This document shows positions 35,515 through 43,924 of a stretch of 64,000 nt of DNA, piece by piece. The notes below the pieces were generated by a model that saw only the letters and a list, made by a program, of their open reading frames with translations, ran no database searches and was not told the DNA's origin. The translations under genes and the position numbers were made by a program. Source of the stretch: Bacteroidota bacterium (GTDB lineage: Bacteria > Bacteroidota > Bacteroidia > Flavobacteriales > Weeksellaceae); the NCBI GenBank assembly GCA_023422635.1, contig JAFAGO010000028.1, positions 35,607-99,606 of the forward strand, written 5' to 3'. Within the stretch, counting starts at the first letter, position 1, and the number at the start of each line of letters is the position of its first letter.

Positions 35515-36831
35515 ATGAAATTTAATCCAAAAATCAGTCATGCTTTTTTGGCAGCAGCGCTTGTGGTATCGCCATTTGTTTTTGCACAAAATCCACGCGA
35601 GTTATCGATTTCTGATATTACGAAATTAGCGTTAGAAAATCATCCGCAACTGAAAATTTCTCAGAAAAGCATCGATATCGCTCAACAACAGAAAAATGTT
35701 TTAAAACTTCAACAATTGCCAAGCGTTGATGCATCTGCAAATGCATTTTTTATTGGTGATGCATTGGTGATTGATAAAGATTTTTCTGAAACGATGACTA
35801 TTAAAATGCCGCACTTCGGCAATACTTTTGCGGTGCAGGCTAAAGAGCTTATCTTTAAAGGTGGCTTGGTTAAAAAATCGCTTGAAGCTGCCGATCTCAA
35901 AACCCAATTGGCAGAACTAGATTTACAAAACAATCAGCAAAATGTGAAGTTTTTAGTCATCTCGAATTACTTAGATATGCTGAAACTTCAGAACCAGAAA
36001 AAGGTGTATGAAAATAACCGAAGATTGGCTACAGATCGTTTAGATCAAGTAAAAAAGTTTTACAAGCAAGGGATGATTACTCGAAACGAGGTTATTCGTG
36101 GCGAACTTATTCTTCAAGATCTGGATCAAGCGCTTCTTACCATTTCGAATAACATCAATATTTTGAATTTTAATTTGGATCAAGCACTCGGTCTTTCTAC
36201 CGATACGCAAATTGTTCCAACAGAAGAGGTTTCTTTGCTAGAAAATGATAAGTTGCAAAACTATTTCTTGAATTTGGCATATGAAAATCAACCCGCTTTG
36301 AAATCGGCCAACACCAATATTGAAATGGCAAAAAAGAATATCGAAATTATCAATACCGATAAAATGCCAACGTTAGCGGCTTTTGGTGCGTACAACATGC
36401 AGCGCCCGATTACCAACTCATTGCCCGCAATTGATATGTATTTGAATACATGGCAAACCGGACTTTCGCTTACGTACAATATTGATAATCTTTATAAAAC
36501 GAAAGAAAAGTTAGCGTTAGGGAATATTCAAAAAGAACAAGCCGAAGATGCCTTGATTTTAACCCAACAAAATGTTGAAATGGCGGTGAATGCGGCGTAT
36601 ACCAAATATACAGAAGCGATTCAGAATGCTAAAATTCAAATGGAATCGCAAAAACTGGCGCAGGAAAACTATAAAATTATTGAAGCCAAATACCTTAACC
36701 AATTGGCTGTTCAAGTAGAAATGACGGATGCAACCAATGCAAAATTGGAATCTGAATTAAATTACGTTACCTCAGAAATAAACGTAATGTATCAATATTA
36801 CAATCTTCTCAAAACTACAGGAACACTTTAA
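35515..36831 (+). CDS. TolC-family outer membrane efflux protein
   Basis: A 438-residue protein. ATG 35515 is preferred over 35500 because AAGG precedes it at good distance and the signal peptide MKFNPKISHAFLAAALVVSPFVFA then begins cleanly. The remainder shows the two coiled helical repeats of TolC/OEP proteins (LSISDITKLALENHPQLK and the matching LALGNIQKEQAEDALILTQQNV). It forms the outer-membrane exit duct for the HlyD and MFS partners encoded next. Confidence 0.9.
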   Translation: MKFNPKISHAFLAAALVVSPFVFAQNPRELSISDITKLALENHPQLKISQKSIDIAQQQKNVLKLQQLPSVDASANAFFIGDALVIDKDFSETMTIKMPHFGNTFAVQAKELIFKGGLVKKSLEAADLKTQLAELDLQNNQQNVKFLVISNYLDMLKLQNQKKVYENNRRLATDRLDQVKKFYKQGMITRNEVIRGELILQDLDQALLTISNNINILNFNLDQALGLSTDTQIVPTEEVSLLENDKLQNYFLNLAYENQPALKSANTNIEMAKKNIEIINTDKMPTLAAFGAYNMQRPITNSLPAIDMYLNTWQTGLSLTYNIDNLYKTKEKLALGNIQKEQAEDALILTQQNVEMAVNAAYTKYTEAIQNAKIQMESQKLAQENYKIIEAKYLNQLAVQVEMTDATNAKLESELNYVTSEINVMYQYYNLLKTTGTL

Positions 36832-36857
36832 TTACAAATTGAAAACAAGAATATAAA

Positions 36858-38006
36858 ATGGAAAACAAGGATATCAATACTCAAGCAGAATCACAAAATA
36901 CTGCAGAGCACGAAAAAACAACTCAAAAAGTAACTGGACCAAAAAAAGTGGTCAATAAAAAAGAAGCAGAGAAAAAGAAAACCAAAAACAAAGTTTTGTT
37001 TGCCAATCTTTTGGTATTCGTACTTATTTCGGGTGCGTTTTATTGGTTGGTTACGCAATATTTTCATATTGGAGATAAAGATTATACCGAATCTGCTCAA
37101 GTTGAAGAATACATCAATCCAATAAATACTCGAATTCCTGGGTATATTAAAGAAATCCGTTTCAACGAACATCAAAAAGTAAAAAAAGGAGATATTTTGG
37201 TGGTGATCGACGATCGTGAAATTAAAACGCAAGTTGCTCAAGCAGAAGCGGCGTATAAAACTTCATTGGCTTCAAGAAATGTAACTTCTTCGGCTGTAAA
37301 TACGGTTTCGAACAATATTGCAGTTATGAATTCGAATATTGATGGCGCAAAAGCAAGATTGTGGAATGCAGAACAAAATTTGAATCGTTACAAAAATTTA
37401 TTGGCTTCCGAAGCGGTTACCAGACAACAATATGATGCTGTAAAAACAGAATACGATGCGACAAAAGCAGCGTATCAAACATTAGTCAATCAGAAAAACT
37501 CGGCTACACTTTCTACTTCAGAAACCAAATCGAGAATTAGTGTGAATGATGCTGATATTCAACGTGCAAAAGCAGCTTTGGATATGGCAAAACTCAATCT
37601 CTCTTATACTGTAATTGTTGCTCCTTATGATGGCGTGATGGGAAGAAGAGCGATTAATGAAGGACAACTTGTGCAAGCAGGTCAGCAATTAGGAACCATT
37701 GTTTTGAGCAATCAAAAATGGATTACCGCTAACTTTTTGGAAAGTCAGATGCCAAAAATTTCTATTGGTAAAAAAATGGTGATGACGGTTGATGCACTAA
37801 ACGGACAACAATTTGAGGGTGAAGTTACTGCGATTTCTGCAGCAACAGGTTCTCGATATTCAAATGTTCCTACCGATAATTCAACTGGTAATTTCGTGAA
37901 AGTTCAGCAAAGAATTCCTGTTCGAATTGAATTCACCAATAAAAATAAAGCGGCAGATATTGAAAAATTAAGAGCTGGAATGAATGTAAATGTACAAATT
38001 GAATGA
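36858..38006 (+). CDS. HlyD/EmrA-type membrane fusion protein
   Basis: A 382-residue periplasmic adaptor. A lysine-rich cytoplasmic start (residues 1-45) precedes one membrane helix (VLFANLLVFVLISGAFYWLV). Lipoyl halves (NTRIPGYIKEIRFNEHQKVKKG and the later APYDGVMGRRAINEGQLV) flank an alpha-hairpin with a coiled coil. A beta-barrel domain (WITANFLESQMPKI) follows. It links the MFS pump to TolC. Middle gene of the operon. Confidence 0.93.
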   Translation: MENKDINTQAESQNTAEHEKTTQKVTGPKKVVNKKEAEKKKTKNKVLFANLLVFVLISGAFYWLVTQYFHIGDKDYTESAQVEEYINPINTRIPGYIKEIRFNEHQKVKKGDILVVIDDREIKTQVAQAEAAYKTSLASRNVTSSAVNTVSNNIAVMNSNIDGAKARLWNAEQNLNRYKNLLASEAVTRQQYDAVKTEYDATKAAYQTLVNQKNSATLSTSETKSRISVNDADIQRAKAALDMAKLNLSYTVIVAPYDGVMGRRAINEGQLVQAGQQLGTIVLSNQKWITANFLESQMPKISIGKKMVMTVDALNGQQFEGEVTAISAATGSRYSNVPTDNSTGNFVKVQQRIPVRIEFTNKNKAADIEKLRAGMNVNVQIE

Positions 38007-38059
38007 TGTTTTGTCTTTTGATTTCGAAAAGAAAATAGTATTCATTCAAAATTTAAAAA

Positions 38060-39679
38060 ATGTACAATCAAGGATTATTTCATCATTGGGTTCCAAAACC
38101 CTTACAGCTACTTTTGCTGCTGATTTTTCAGTTTGCATTTCTGGCGGTAAGCGGTGTGTACACCACCAATATTTATTATATGGCGGGACAAAGTGGAAAC
38201 CAATCTGATTTTTATATGTGGTCGTATTACGCCGGTTCTATTGGAATGGGCGTTGCGATGCCACTTTTAGTAAGAATAAAAAGCCGCTTTCGTACGAAAG
38301 AAATTGTTTCCGGAGCATTAGTGATTTTGGCATTTTGTAGTTTTATTATTGGGACAACAACACAACCTTACGTAATTGTTTTATGTAGTTTAGTAATGGG
38401 TTTTGTAAAAATGTTTGGTTCTATTGAAATGCTTTTGGTATTGATGTTTATTTTAAGTCCAGATGGAAATAGAGGACGATTTTATTCCATTTTCTATCCC
38501 TATGCATTAATTGCTTCGCAATTTACATCGTATTTGATGACGGATTTATCATACGAATTAAACTGGCAGATTTCCTACATGTATATGGCAGCAGCATGTT
38601 TATTCTTGGCGTTGATCAGTATTATATTTCAGCACAATCAACGTTTTGTAAGAAAATTGCCTTTATATTATGTAGATTGGTTAAGCGCAATGTTGTTTTC
38701 GGTATGTTTTATGGCGTTAGCGTATGTGTTTTCTTTCGGAAAATCTCAAAACTGGTTTGTTTCCGATCGAATAAAACTCAGTTTTGGAATTTTTGTGGTT
38801 TCTGCAGTTTGGATGGCATTGCGACAAGTAACGTTAAAGCGTCCTTATCTTTCCTTTAAAATTTTTGAAAGATCCAATGTAAAACACGGATTGCTGATGT
38901 TGTTTTTTACAGGGGTATTTCTAGGGATTTCAACGCTTCAAAATACATTTGCCGTCGCAGTTTTAGGCTATGATCCTTTAACCAATGCGAAACTGGTTTT
39001 GCTCACGCTTCCCGGTATGGTTTTCGGTGGAATGTTTGGTGTATATTGGTTTAACAGACAGTTTCCCATAAAATTTTATGTATTCACAGGATTTGCCAGT
39101 TACATCTTGTATTGCATTTTCATGTACTTCAGTCTTTCCACAAGTTTCAGCTTTGATATGTGGGTAATTCCGATGTTTTTGCGTGGATTCGGAATGTGTA
39201 TTCTGTTTATTTCGGTGTGGTATTATACGTTGGATAAACTCAATCCTAACGATATGTTAGCCGCTTTTGGGTTAATCATCGTTTGGCGATCTTTTGTTGC
39301 AATTGGTTTGTTTACGGCGTTTTTCTCTTGGTTGCAATATGCACTTCAATGGCAAAGCGTGAACGATTTAGCAGTGTATATGGATGCCAATACCGTATCG
39401 TATTCCGCTGCGATGGGCAATTTGCGACTTACGCAGATTAATGCGATTCTTACTTCCACAAAAACAATATTCGGTTATACCATAATTGCTGGAATTGGAA
39501 TATTACTGTACGTGTATTTTCACCATTTTGGAAGAGTTCGTTTTACAATTCTCCGTTTCCGAAGATTGTATTCGGGTAAAAGAGGAATTTATAGAAGAAG
39601 AAAAAAAGAAGAAAGAATGCGTTTGGAACGTCAAGCAATTGAAGAAGAACTTGGCGATTCTGCTGGCGCAATTATGTAA
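38060..39679 (+). CDS. MFS drug exporter, EmrB/DHA2-like
   Basis: A 539-residue inner-membrane transporter with about 14 hydrophobic spans and a basic, charged C-terminal tail (RRRKKEERMRLERQ). Motifs include AGSIGMGVAMPLL and an MRGFG-like MFLRGFGMCILF segment. With the TolC and HlyD proteins encoded just upstream it makes a tripartite proton-driven efflux system. Substrates are unknown. Very divergent from Gram-negative EmrB in the first helices. Confidence 0.85.
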   Translation: MYNQGLFHHWVPKPLQLLLLLIFQFAFLAVSGVYTTNIYYMAGQSGNQSDFYMWSYYAGSIGMGVAMPLLVRIKSRFRTKEIVSGALVILAFCSFIIGTTTQPYVIVLCSLVMGFVKMFGSIEMLLVLMFILSPDGNRGRFYSIFYPYALIASQFTSYLMTDLSYELNWQISYMYMAAACLFLALISIIFQHNQRFVRKLPLYYVDWLSAMLFSVCFMALAYVFSFGKSQNWFVSDRIKLSFGIFVVSAVWMALRQVTLKRPYLSFKIFERSNVKHGLLMLFFTGVFLGISTLQNTFAVAVLGYDPLTNAKLVLLTLPGMVFGGMFGVYWFNRQFPIKFYVFTGFASYILYCIFMYFSLSTSFSFDMWVIPMFLRGFGMCILFISVWYYTLDKLNPNDMLAAFGLIIVWRSFVAIGLFTAFFSWLQYALQWQSVNDLAVYMDANTVSYSAAMGNLRLTQINAILTSTKTIFGYTIIAGIGILLYVYFHHFGRVRFTILRFRRLYSGKRGIYRRRKKEERMRLERQAIEEELGDSAGAIM

Positions 39680-39701
39680 AAATATTACCCTTGTTTTCAT
39701 G

Positions 39702-39741
39702 AACCCTGTTTGATTTTCTACATTTCATTCAGGGTTTTTTT
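39702..39741 (+). terminator. Terminator of the efflux operon
   Basis: AACCCTG (39702-39708) pairs with CAGGGTT (39730-39736) around a 21-nt loop, followed by a T tract. Confidence 0.6.
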
Positions 39742-39888
39742 ATGGTTGAAAATTTCAAGTTTTTATTTTGAAATTTTGAAGTTTTATGGGAGATATTTAT
39801 TTTTCATTAGAAAATAGGTTTGTGTTTTGACTTTCATTGATAAATTCTTGTCATAATAAGTTCTTTTTCCAAACAAAAATTTAGCTTT

Positions 39889-40791
39889 TTACTTTCGATT
39901 AAGAATTGCTTTCGGAAGCGGAACAAATTCATCCTCATCACCAGGAACTTTAGGGAAAACGGCAAGGTTTTGATCGTACCAATCTACTTTTGCTTGCTCC
40001 AAAACCTCTTTGTCAGAACTAACAAAATTCCAGAAAATATGTCTTTCCTCAGGGAAAGGTTCTCCTCCGAAAAGATAGATGGTAGAATTCGCGTTTATTT
40101 CAAACTCACAAAGCGAAGCGTTTTTCGCTACCAAAAGTTGTTTTCCACCATATTCTTTTCCTTCAATAATCACTGTACCATCCAAAACGTACATTCCAAC
40201 TTCTCCAAAAAGTTCAGAACCGATGTTTATTTTTTGATTTGTTTTGGATTTAATTTCCAAAAAATAGAGTGGACTATGCACTGGAACTGGTGATTTTTTA
40301 CCACGCAATTCTCCGGCAATTAATTTGTATTCCACATCTCCATCTTGCCAAGTCGGAATTTCATCCGATTCAATATGAAAAAAACTGGGTTCTGAATTTT
40401 CTAAATCTTTCGGCAACGCTACCCAAATTTGAAATCCGTGTAAAAATTTATCTTCGTGACGAAGGTATTCTGGAGTTCTTTCAGAATGTACAACGGCTTT
40501 TCCGGAAGTCATCCAGTTCACCGCTCCGGGTTTAATTTCAACGGAATTTCCCAAAGAATCCCGATGTAAAATTGATCCTTCAAAAAGATACGTAAGCGTT
40601 GAAAGACCAATATGTGGGTGCGGAGGAACATCCATATTTTGATAATCTTTTAAACAGGCAGGTCCCATATGATCGATAAAAATGAACGGACCAACCATTC
40701 TTTTTTCGCGAAATGGCAATAATCTACCGACCAAAAAATTACCAATGTCAGCAGCGCGTTCTTCAATTACGAGTCCAATATTCGACATCAT
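39889..40791 (-). CDS. Pirin family protein
   Basis: A 300-residue bicupin. The N-terminal cupin has the metal site PPHPHIGLSTLTYLFEG (two His) and VVHSER (His and Glu); the C-terminal cupin lacks clear ligands. Pirins act as redox-sensitive co-regulators or quercetin dioxygenases; the role here is unknown. MSNIGLV one codon later is an equally good start. The second pirin gene lies just upstream, separated by a terminator. Confidence 0.9.
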   Translation of the reverse strand: MMSNIGLVIEERAADIGNFLVGRLLPFREKRMVGPFIFIDHMGPACLKDYQNMDVPPHPHIGLSTLTYLFEGSILHRDSLGNSVEIKPGAVNWMTSGKAVVHSERTPEYLRHEDKFLHGFQIWVALPKDLENSEPSFFHIESDEIPTWQDGDVEYKLIAGELRGKKSPVPVHSPLYFLEIKSKTNQKINIGSELFGEVGMYVLDGTVIIEGKEYGGKQLLVAKNASLCEFEINANSTIYLFGGEPFPEERHIFWNFVSSDKEVLEQAKVDWYDQNLAVFPKVPGDEDEFVPLPKAILNRK

Positions 40792-40833
40792 TGTTTTTAT
40801 AATTTTAGGTTAGAAAAGCGGGAATAAGTTATG

Positions 40834-40863
40834 AAAAAAGAACTGCAAAGTCATCTGCAGTTC
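40834..40863 (-). terminator. Terminator of the second pirin gene
   Basis: On the reverse strand GAACTGCA (40856-40863) pairs with TGCAGTTC (40840-40847) and is followed by TTTTTT. Confidence 0.8.
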
Positions 40864-40872
40864 ATCAAAATT

Positions 40873-41757
40873 TTATTCTAAATAGCCAAATTTTCCGGTA
40901 TTGTAATCCTCAAAAGCTTGTAGAATTTCTTCTCTCGAATTCATTACAAACGGACCGTGTGGATAAATCGGTTCTTGTAAAGGTTCTCCGCTTAATACCA
41001 ATACCACTGCATCATCAATCGCTTCAAGGGTAAAGCTTTCGCCTTCGTTTTCAAAAAGTACAAAATGATCGGTTTTTACCACTTCTGTTTCATTTACCAA
41101 AACTGTTCCTTCAATAATTAATGCGCCCGTATTAAAATGTTCTGGAAAGTTAAATTCAGCTTTTCCTTCTTTTTTTAATTTTGCGTTCATCATATGTACT
41201 GGAGAAAAGGTGTTTGCAGGTCCTTTTTTACCATCAAATTCACCTGCAATTAATTCAATTTTTCCTTTTTCGCCAAGGTCAATAACGGTCATTTCTTCAT
41301 TTTTAATGGCTTGATATTTTGGATGACTCATTTTATCTTTCGCTGGAAGATTCACCCAAAGTTGCACTATTTGGAAAATTCCGCCTTCTTTCGCCCATTC
41401 CGTTTCGTGGAATTCTTTGTGCAAAACGCCAGAAGCTGCCGTCATCCATTGTACATCGCCTTTGCCAATAATTCCGCCACCACCTGCAGAATCATGATGT
41501 TCTACTTTACCTTGATAAGCGATGGTAACGGTTTCAAATCCTCGATGCGGATGAACACCAACGCCTCTTGGAGTTTCAGTTGGCGTAAAATGAAATTTTG
41601 AATTATAATCCAACATAATAAAGGGATCCATTCTTTTCATATCCAAATGCTGGGAGCTTGGAATAAAATTGTGCACCCGAAATCCATCGCCCACGAAATG
41701 TGCAGGTTTGGGGGCAACAACTATTTCTATTTGTTTTGTAGTAAGCGTTGTTTTCAT
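40873..41757 (-). CDS. Pirin family protein with palindromic promoter
   Basis: A 294-residue bicupin, start at 41757 (MKTTLTTKQIEIV). Metal-site motifs: GVGVHPHRGFETVTIAYQG (two His) and VLHKEFHE (His and Glu). The two pirins in this region are paralogues from different subgroups, not a recent duplication, judging by low visible identity. Its promoter carries a perfect inverted repeat over the -7 box, suggesting dedicated repression or redox control. Confidence 0.92.
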   Translation of the reverse strand: MKTTLTTKQIEIVVAPKPAHFVGDGFRVHNFIPSSQHLDMKRMDPFIMLDYNSKFHFTPTETPRGVGVHPHRGFETVTIAYQGKVEHHDSAGGGGIIGKGDVQWMTAASGVLHKEFHETEWAKEGGIFQIVQLWVNLPAKDKMSHPKYQAIKNEEMTVIDLGEKGKIELIAGEFDGKKGPANTFSPVHMMNAKLKKEGKAEFNFPEHFNTGALIIEGTVLVNETEVVKTDHFVLFENEGESFTLEAIDDAVVLVLSGEPLQEPIYPHGPFVMNSREEILQAFEDYNTGKFGYLE

Positions 41758-41768
41758 AAGATTTATTT

Positions 41769-41803
41769 TCATCTACAAAAATAGCGATGTAGATGATGCC
41801 AAA
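41769..41803 (-). promoter_or_regulatory. Pirin promoter with overlapping 9-bp inverted-repeat operator
   Basis: On the reverse strand TTTG (41800-41803) lies 16 nt before TATTTTTG (41776-41783), a -33/-7 pair ahead of the ATG at 41757. TCATCTACA (41769-41777) and TGTAGATGA (41788-41796) form a perfect dyad around 10 bases, covering the -7 box and spacer. This is where a repressor would block RNA polymerase. Confidence 0.6.
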
Positions 41804-41846
41804 CATTGATGTAAGGTAAGTATAAAATTGATGAATTTCAGATGAT

Positions 41847-41879
41847 TAAATAAAAGAAATCCTGAGCGAGCAGGATTTC
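41847..41879 (-). terminator. Terminator of the Rnk-like gene
   Basis: GAAATCCTG (41856-41864) pairs with CAGGATTTC (41871-41879) around AGCGAG; on the reverse strand it is followed by TTTTATTTA. Confidence 0.7.
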
Positions 41880-41892
41880 AAAAATAATTTTA

Positions 41893-42276
41893 TTAAGATT
41901 CAAAAGATTCTACTTTTAGAATTTCAATCGTTCTATTGCCTTCACGAAATGGCCAATCGAATTGATCGCCCACCTTACATCCAACGGTAGAAAGAGCAAT
42001 ATCGGAAAGAATAGAATACTTGTTTTTCTTGGGTTTTGCCTTTGTTGTAGACACAAATAAATATTCTTTTTCCTCGTTCATCGTGTGATCTTTAATCGTG
42101 ACTTTTCGATTTACGGTAACTCGATCTGCAGGAAGATCTCGACGTAAAACTTGTTTTGCATTTCGAAGTTGGTCGGTAAGAATTTTCTCTTCAGCTTGCG
42201 TCACCTTTTTTCTGCGAATGTGATCTTTTATAATGTCGTAAATTCCAGTGGTGACCACAATATTTTGTTCAATCAT
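41893..42276 (-). CDS. Rnk/GreA-GreB C-terminal family protein
   Basis: A 127-residue protein. A short helical N-terminal part (ILTDQLRNAKQVLRRD) is followed by an FKBP-like domain (VTIKDHTMNEEKEYLFV, SILSDIALSTVGCKVGDQFDWP, IEILKVES) as in GreA/GreB and Rnk. The coiled coil is too short to enter the polymerase channel as Gre factors do, so an Rnk-like polymerase-binding role is more likely. It stands alone. Confidence 0.82.
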   Translation of the reverse strand: MIEQNIVVTTGIYDIIKDHIRRKKVTQAEEKILTDQLRNAKQVLRRDLPADRVTVNRKVTIKDHTMNEEKEYLFVSTTKAKPKKNKYSILSDIALSTVGCKVGDQFDWPFREGNRTIEILKVESFES

Positions 42277-42653
42277 GTTGTTTTGTTTTTAAATGAACTC
42301 TTATTAAAAGTAAAGTTGAAAAATCCCGTGTACGTACAATCCATCAACATTGTTATTGTTAGAATAACAAAATTGTTCGAGATCTTTTCTGAAAATAAAT
42401 ATGGATTAATTCCCTGCCTGGATTGTGACAGGGCTTATGAAATAAACGCTTTCGAATGTTGTAGGTAAGCGTCTGTATGAAGATAATGCAATGATTGCAG
42501 CAATCGATTAAGATTGCGGTTTCTGTACATAAAACGTTCAGAATTGAGCATTGTATTTCTTTTTTGAAAGGGAAGTACTAAAGTATGAAATCTTTTTTCA
42601 TTTCCCAAAAACGAAGAAAGAAACTCCTGCTGAAAATTTGTATTTTTACCGCG
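42277..42653. other. Gap without a recognised gene
   Basis: Between the divergent Rnk-like and HipA-like genes. It contains AT-rich sequence, a weak CCCTG/CAGGG pairing near 42411-42432 and no convincing coding frame, tRNA or -7 box. An open frame from 42585 would extend the HipA-like protein by 23 basic residues, which I consider unlikely. Confidence 0.4.
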
Positions 42654-43433
42654 ATGAAAGATCTTTCTGTTCGTACCGTTACGGTAATGCGCTATATTCT
42701 TCCGCTGCGCGAAGGCGGAAGTTTGCCCGCTTTAGCAGAAGCGGATGACGATTTTAAATATGTTCTGAAATTTCGCGGCGCCGGACATGGTGTTAAAATG
42801 TTGATTTCTGAGCTTTTAGGCGGTAAAATCGCACAGGTTTTGGGATTGAACATTCCGGAAATTGTATTTGCTCATCTGGATGTTGATTTCGGAAGAACAG
42901 AAGCAGATGAAGAAATTCAGGATTTACTGAAATTTTCCGAAGGTTTAAATTTGGGTTTGCATTATCTTTCTGGCGCGATCGCGTACGATCCTTCGATAAA
43001 AATAGATCCACTTTTGGCCTCAAAAATTGTATGGTTGGATGCGTTTATTACCAATATCGATCGAACTTTTAAAAATACTAATTTGCTTTGGTGGCATAAA
43101 GAATTGTGGGTGATTGATAATGGCGCTTCTTTTTATTTTCATCATTCGTGGCAAAATTTTGATGCTGCAGCAAAAACGCCTTTCAAATATGTGAAGGATC
43201 ATGTTTTGCTTCCACAAGCTTCGAAATTGGATGAAGCGGATGCTTTTGCAAAGGGAATTTTAAATGAAGAAATTTTTCGCCAAATCGTGAATTTGATTCC
43301 AGATGAATGGTTGCAGTGGAACGATGCAGAAGAAACTGCCGATGAAATTCGAGAGGTGTATTTTAATTTCCTAAAAGCAAGATTGGAAAATTCTGAAATC
43401 TTTTTAAACGAAGCCAAAAATGCAAGAGGATAA
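42654..43433 (+). CDS. HipA-like Ser/Thr kinase family protein
   Basis: A 259-residue protein (start MKDLSVRTVTVMRYILPL). It keeps kinase marks of the HipA group: a lysine-bearing strand KYVLKFRGAGHG, a catalytic loop NIDRTFKNTNLL (Asp and Asn) near residue 145, and a metal-binding LWVIDNGASFYF. It is about 60% of HipA length and lacks the usual N-terminal HipA domain. No HipB-like helix-turn-helix antitoxin gene is adjacent. Instead it overlaps a DUF3037 gene by 14 nt. Probably phosphorylates a protein; target unknown. Confidence 0.8.
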   Translation: MKDLSVRTVTVMRYILPLREGGSLPALAEADDDFKYVLKFRGAGHGVKMLISELLGGKIAQVLGLNIPEIVFAHLDVDFGRTEADEEIQDLLKFSEGLNLGLHYLSGAIAYDPSIKIDPLLASKIVWLDAFITNIDRTFKNTNLLWWHKELWVIDNGASFYFHHSWQNFDAAAKTPFKYVKDHVLLPQASKLDEADAFAKGILNEEIFRQIVNLIPDEWLQWNDAEETADEIREVYFNFLKARLENSEIFLNEAKNARG

Positions 43434-43803
43434 AATTTACGAATATGCCGTGATTCGCCTGGTTCCGAAGGTTGAAAGAGAAGAGTTTTTCAATATCGGA
43501 CTCGTGATGTTTTCGAAGAAAGAAAAATACATTCGCGTTGAATTTTATTTGTGTCCAGATAAATTTAAATTGATGCACTCCAAATTGGATTATGATGAGG
43601 TTCATCAAAATCTTGTGAGTTTTCAAAAAGTTGCTCAAGGCGAAAAAGATGGCGGACCAATTGCACAACTGCAAATTCCCGAACGTTTTCGTTGGTTAAC
43701 TGCCGTTCGAAGCGCAGTAATTCAAACATCGCGACCACATCCAGGAAAATCAAAAAACTTAGATCTTACTTTTGATCGTTTGTTTTTAGAATTAGTGAAA
43801 TAA
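43420..43803 (+). CDS. DUF3037 family protein, partner of the HipA-like kinase
   Basis: A 127-residue protein. YAVIRLVPKVEREEFFNIGLVMF at the start and FRWLTAVRSAVIQTSRPHPG in the second half are typical of DUF3037, whose function is unknown. Its start codon lies inside the last codons of the kinase gene (14-nt overlap), so the two are translated together. From memory this pairing recurs in Flavobacteriia and some other bacteria. It may be a regulator or substrate of the kinase. Confidence 0.8.
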   Translation: MQEDKIYEYAVIRLVPKVEREEFFNIGLVMFSKKEKYIRVEFYLCPDKFKLMHSKLDYDEVHQNLVSFQKVAQGEKDGGPIAQLQIPERFRWLTAVRSAVIQTSRPHPGKSKNLDLTFDRLFLELVK

Positions 43804-43924
43804 CGCGGCTTCAATTGAAATCGTGGGTTAGCGTTCGTTTTATTTTAAACATCAATGCATTAAAAATTTCACGATTTTCTTCATTAAAACGCTTACATTT
43901 ACTTTTAAAATTTAAACGCAAGCG

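Noticed and set aside
39889..41757. Recent tandem duplication of pirin genes
   Set aside because: The two proteins share only the cupin motifs and differ in most other segments, with separate promoters and a terminator between them.
42654..43803. Classical HipBA toxin-antitoxin module
   Set aside because: No HipB-like helix-turn-helix protein is encoded next to the kinase, the kinase lacks the HipA N-terminal domain, and the partner is DUF3037.
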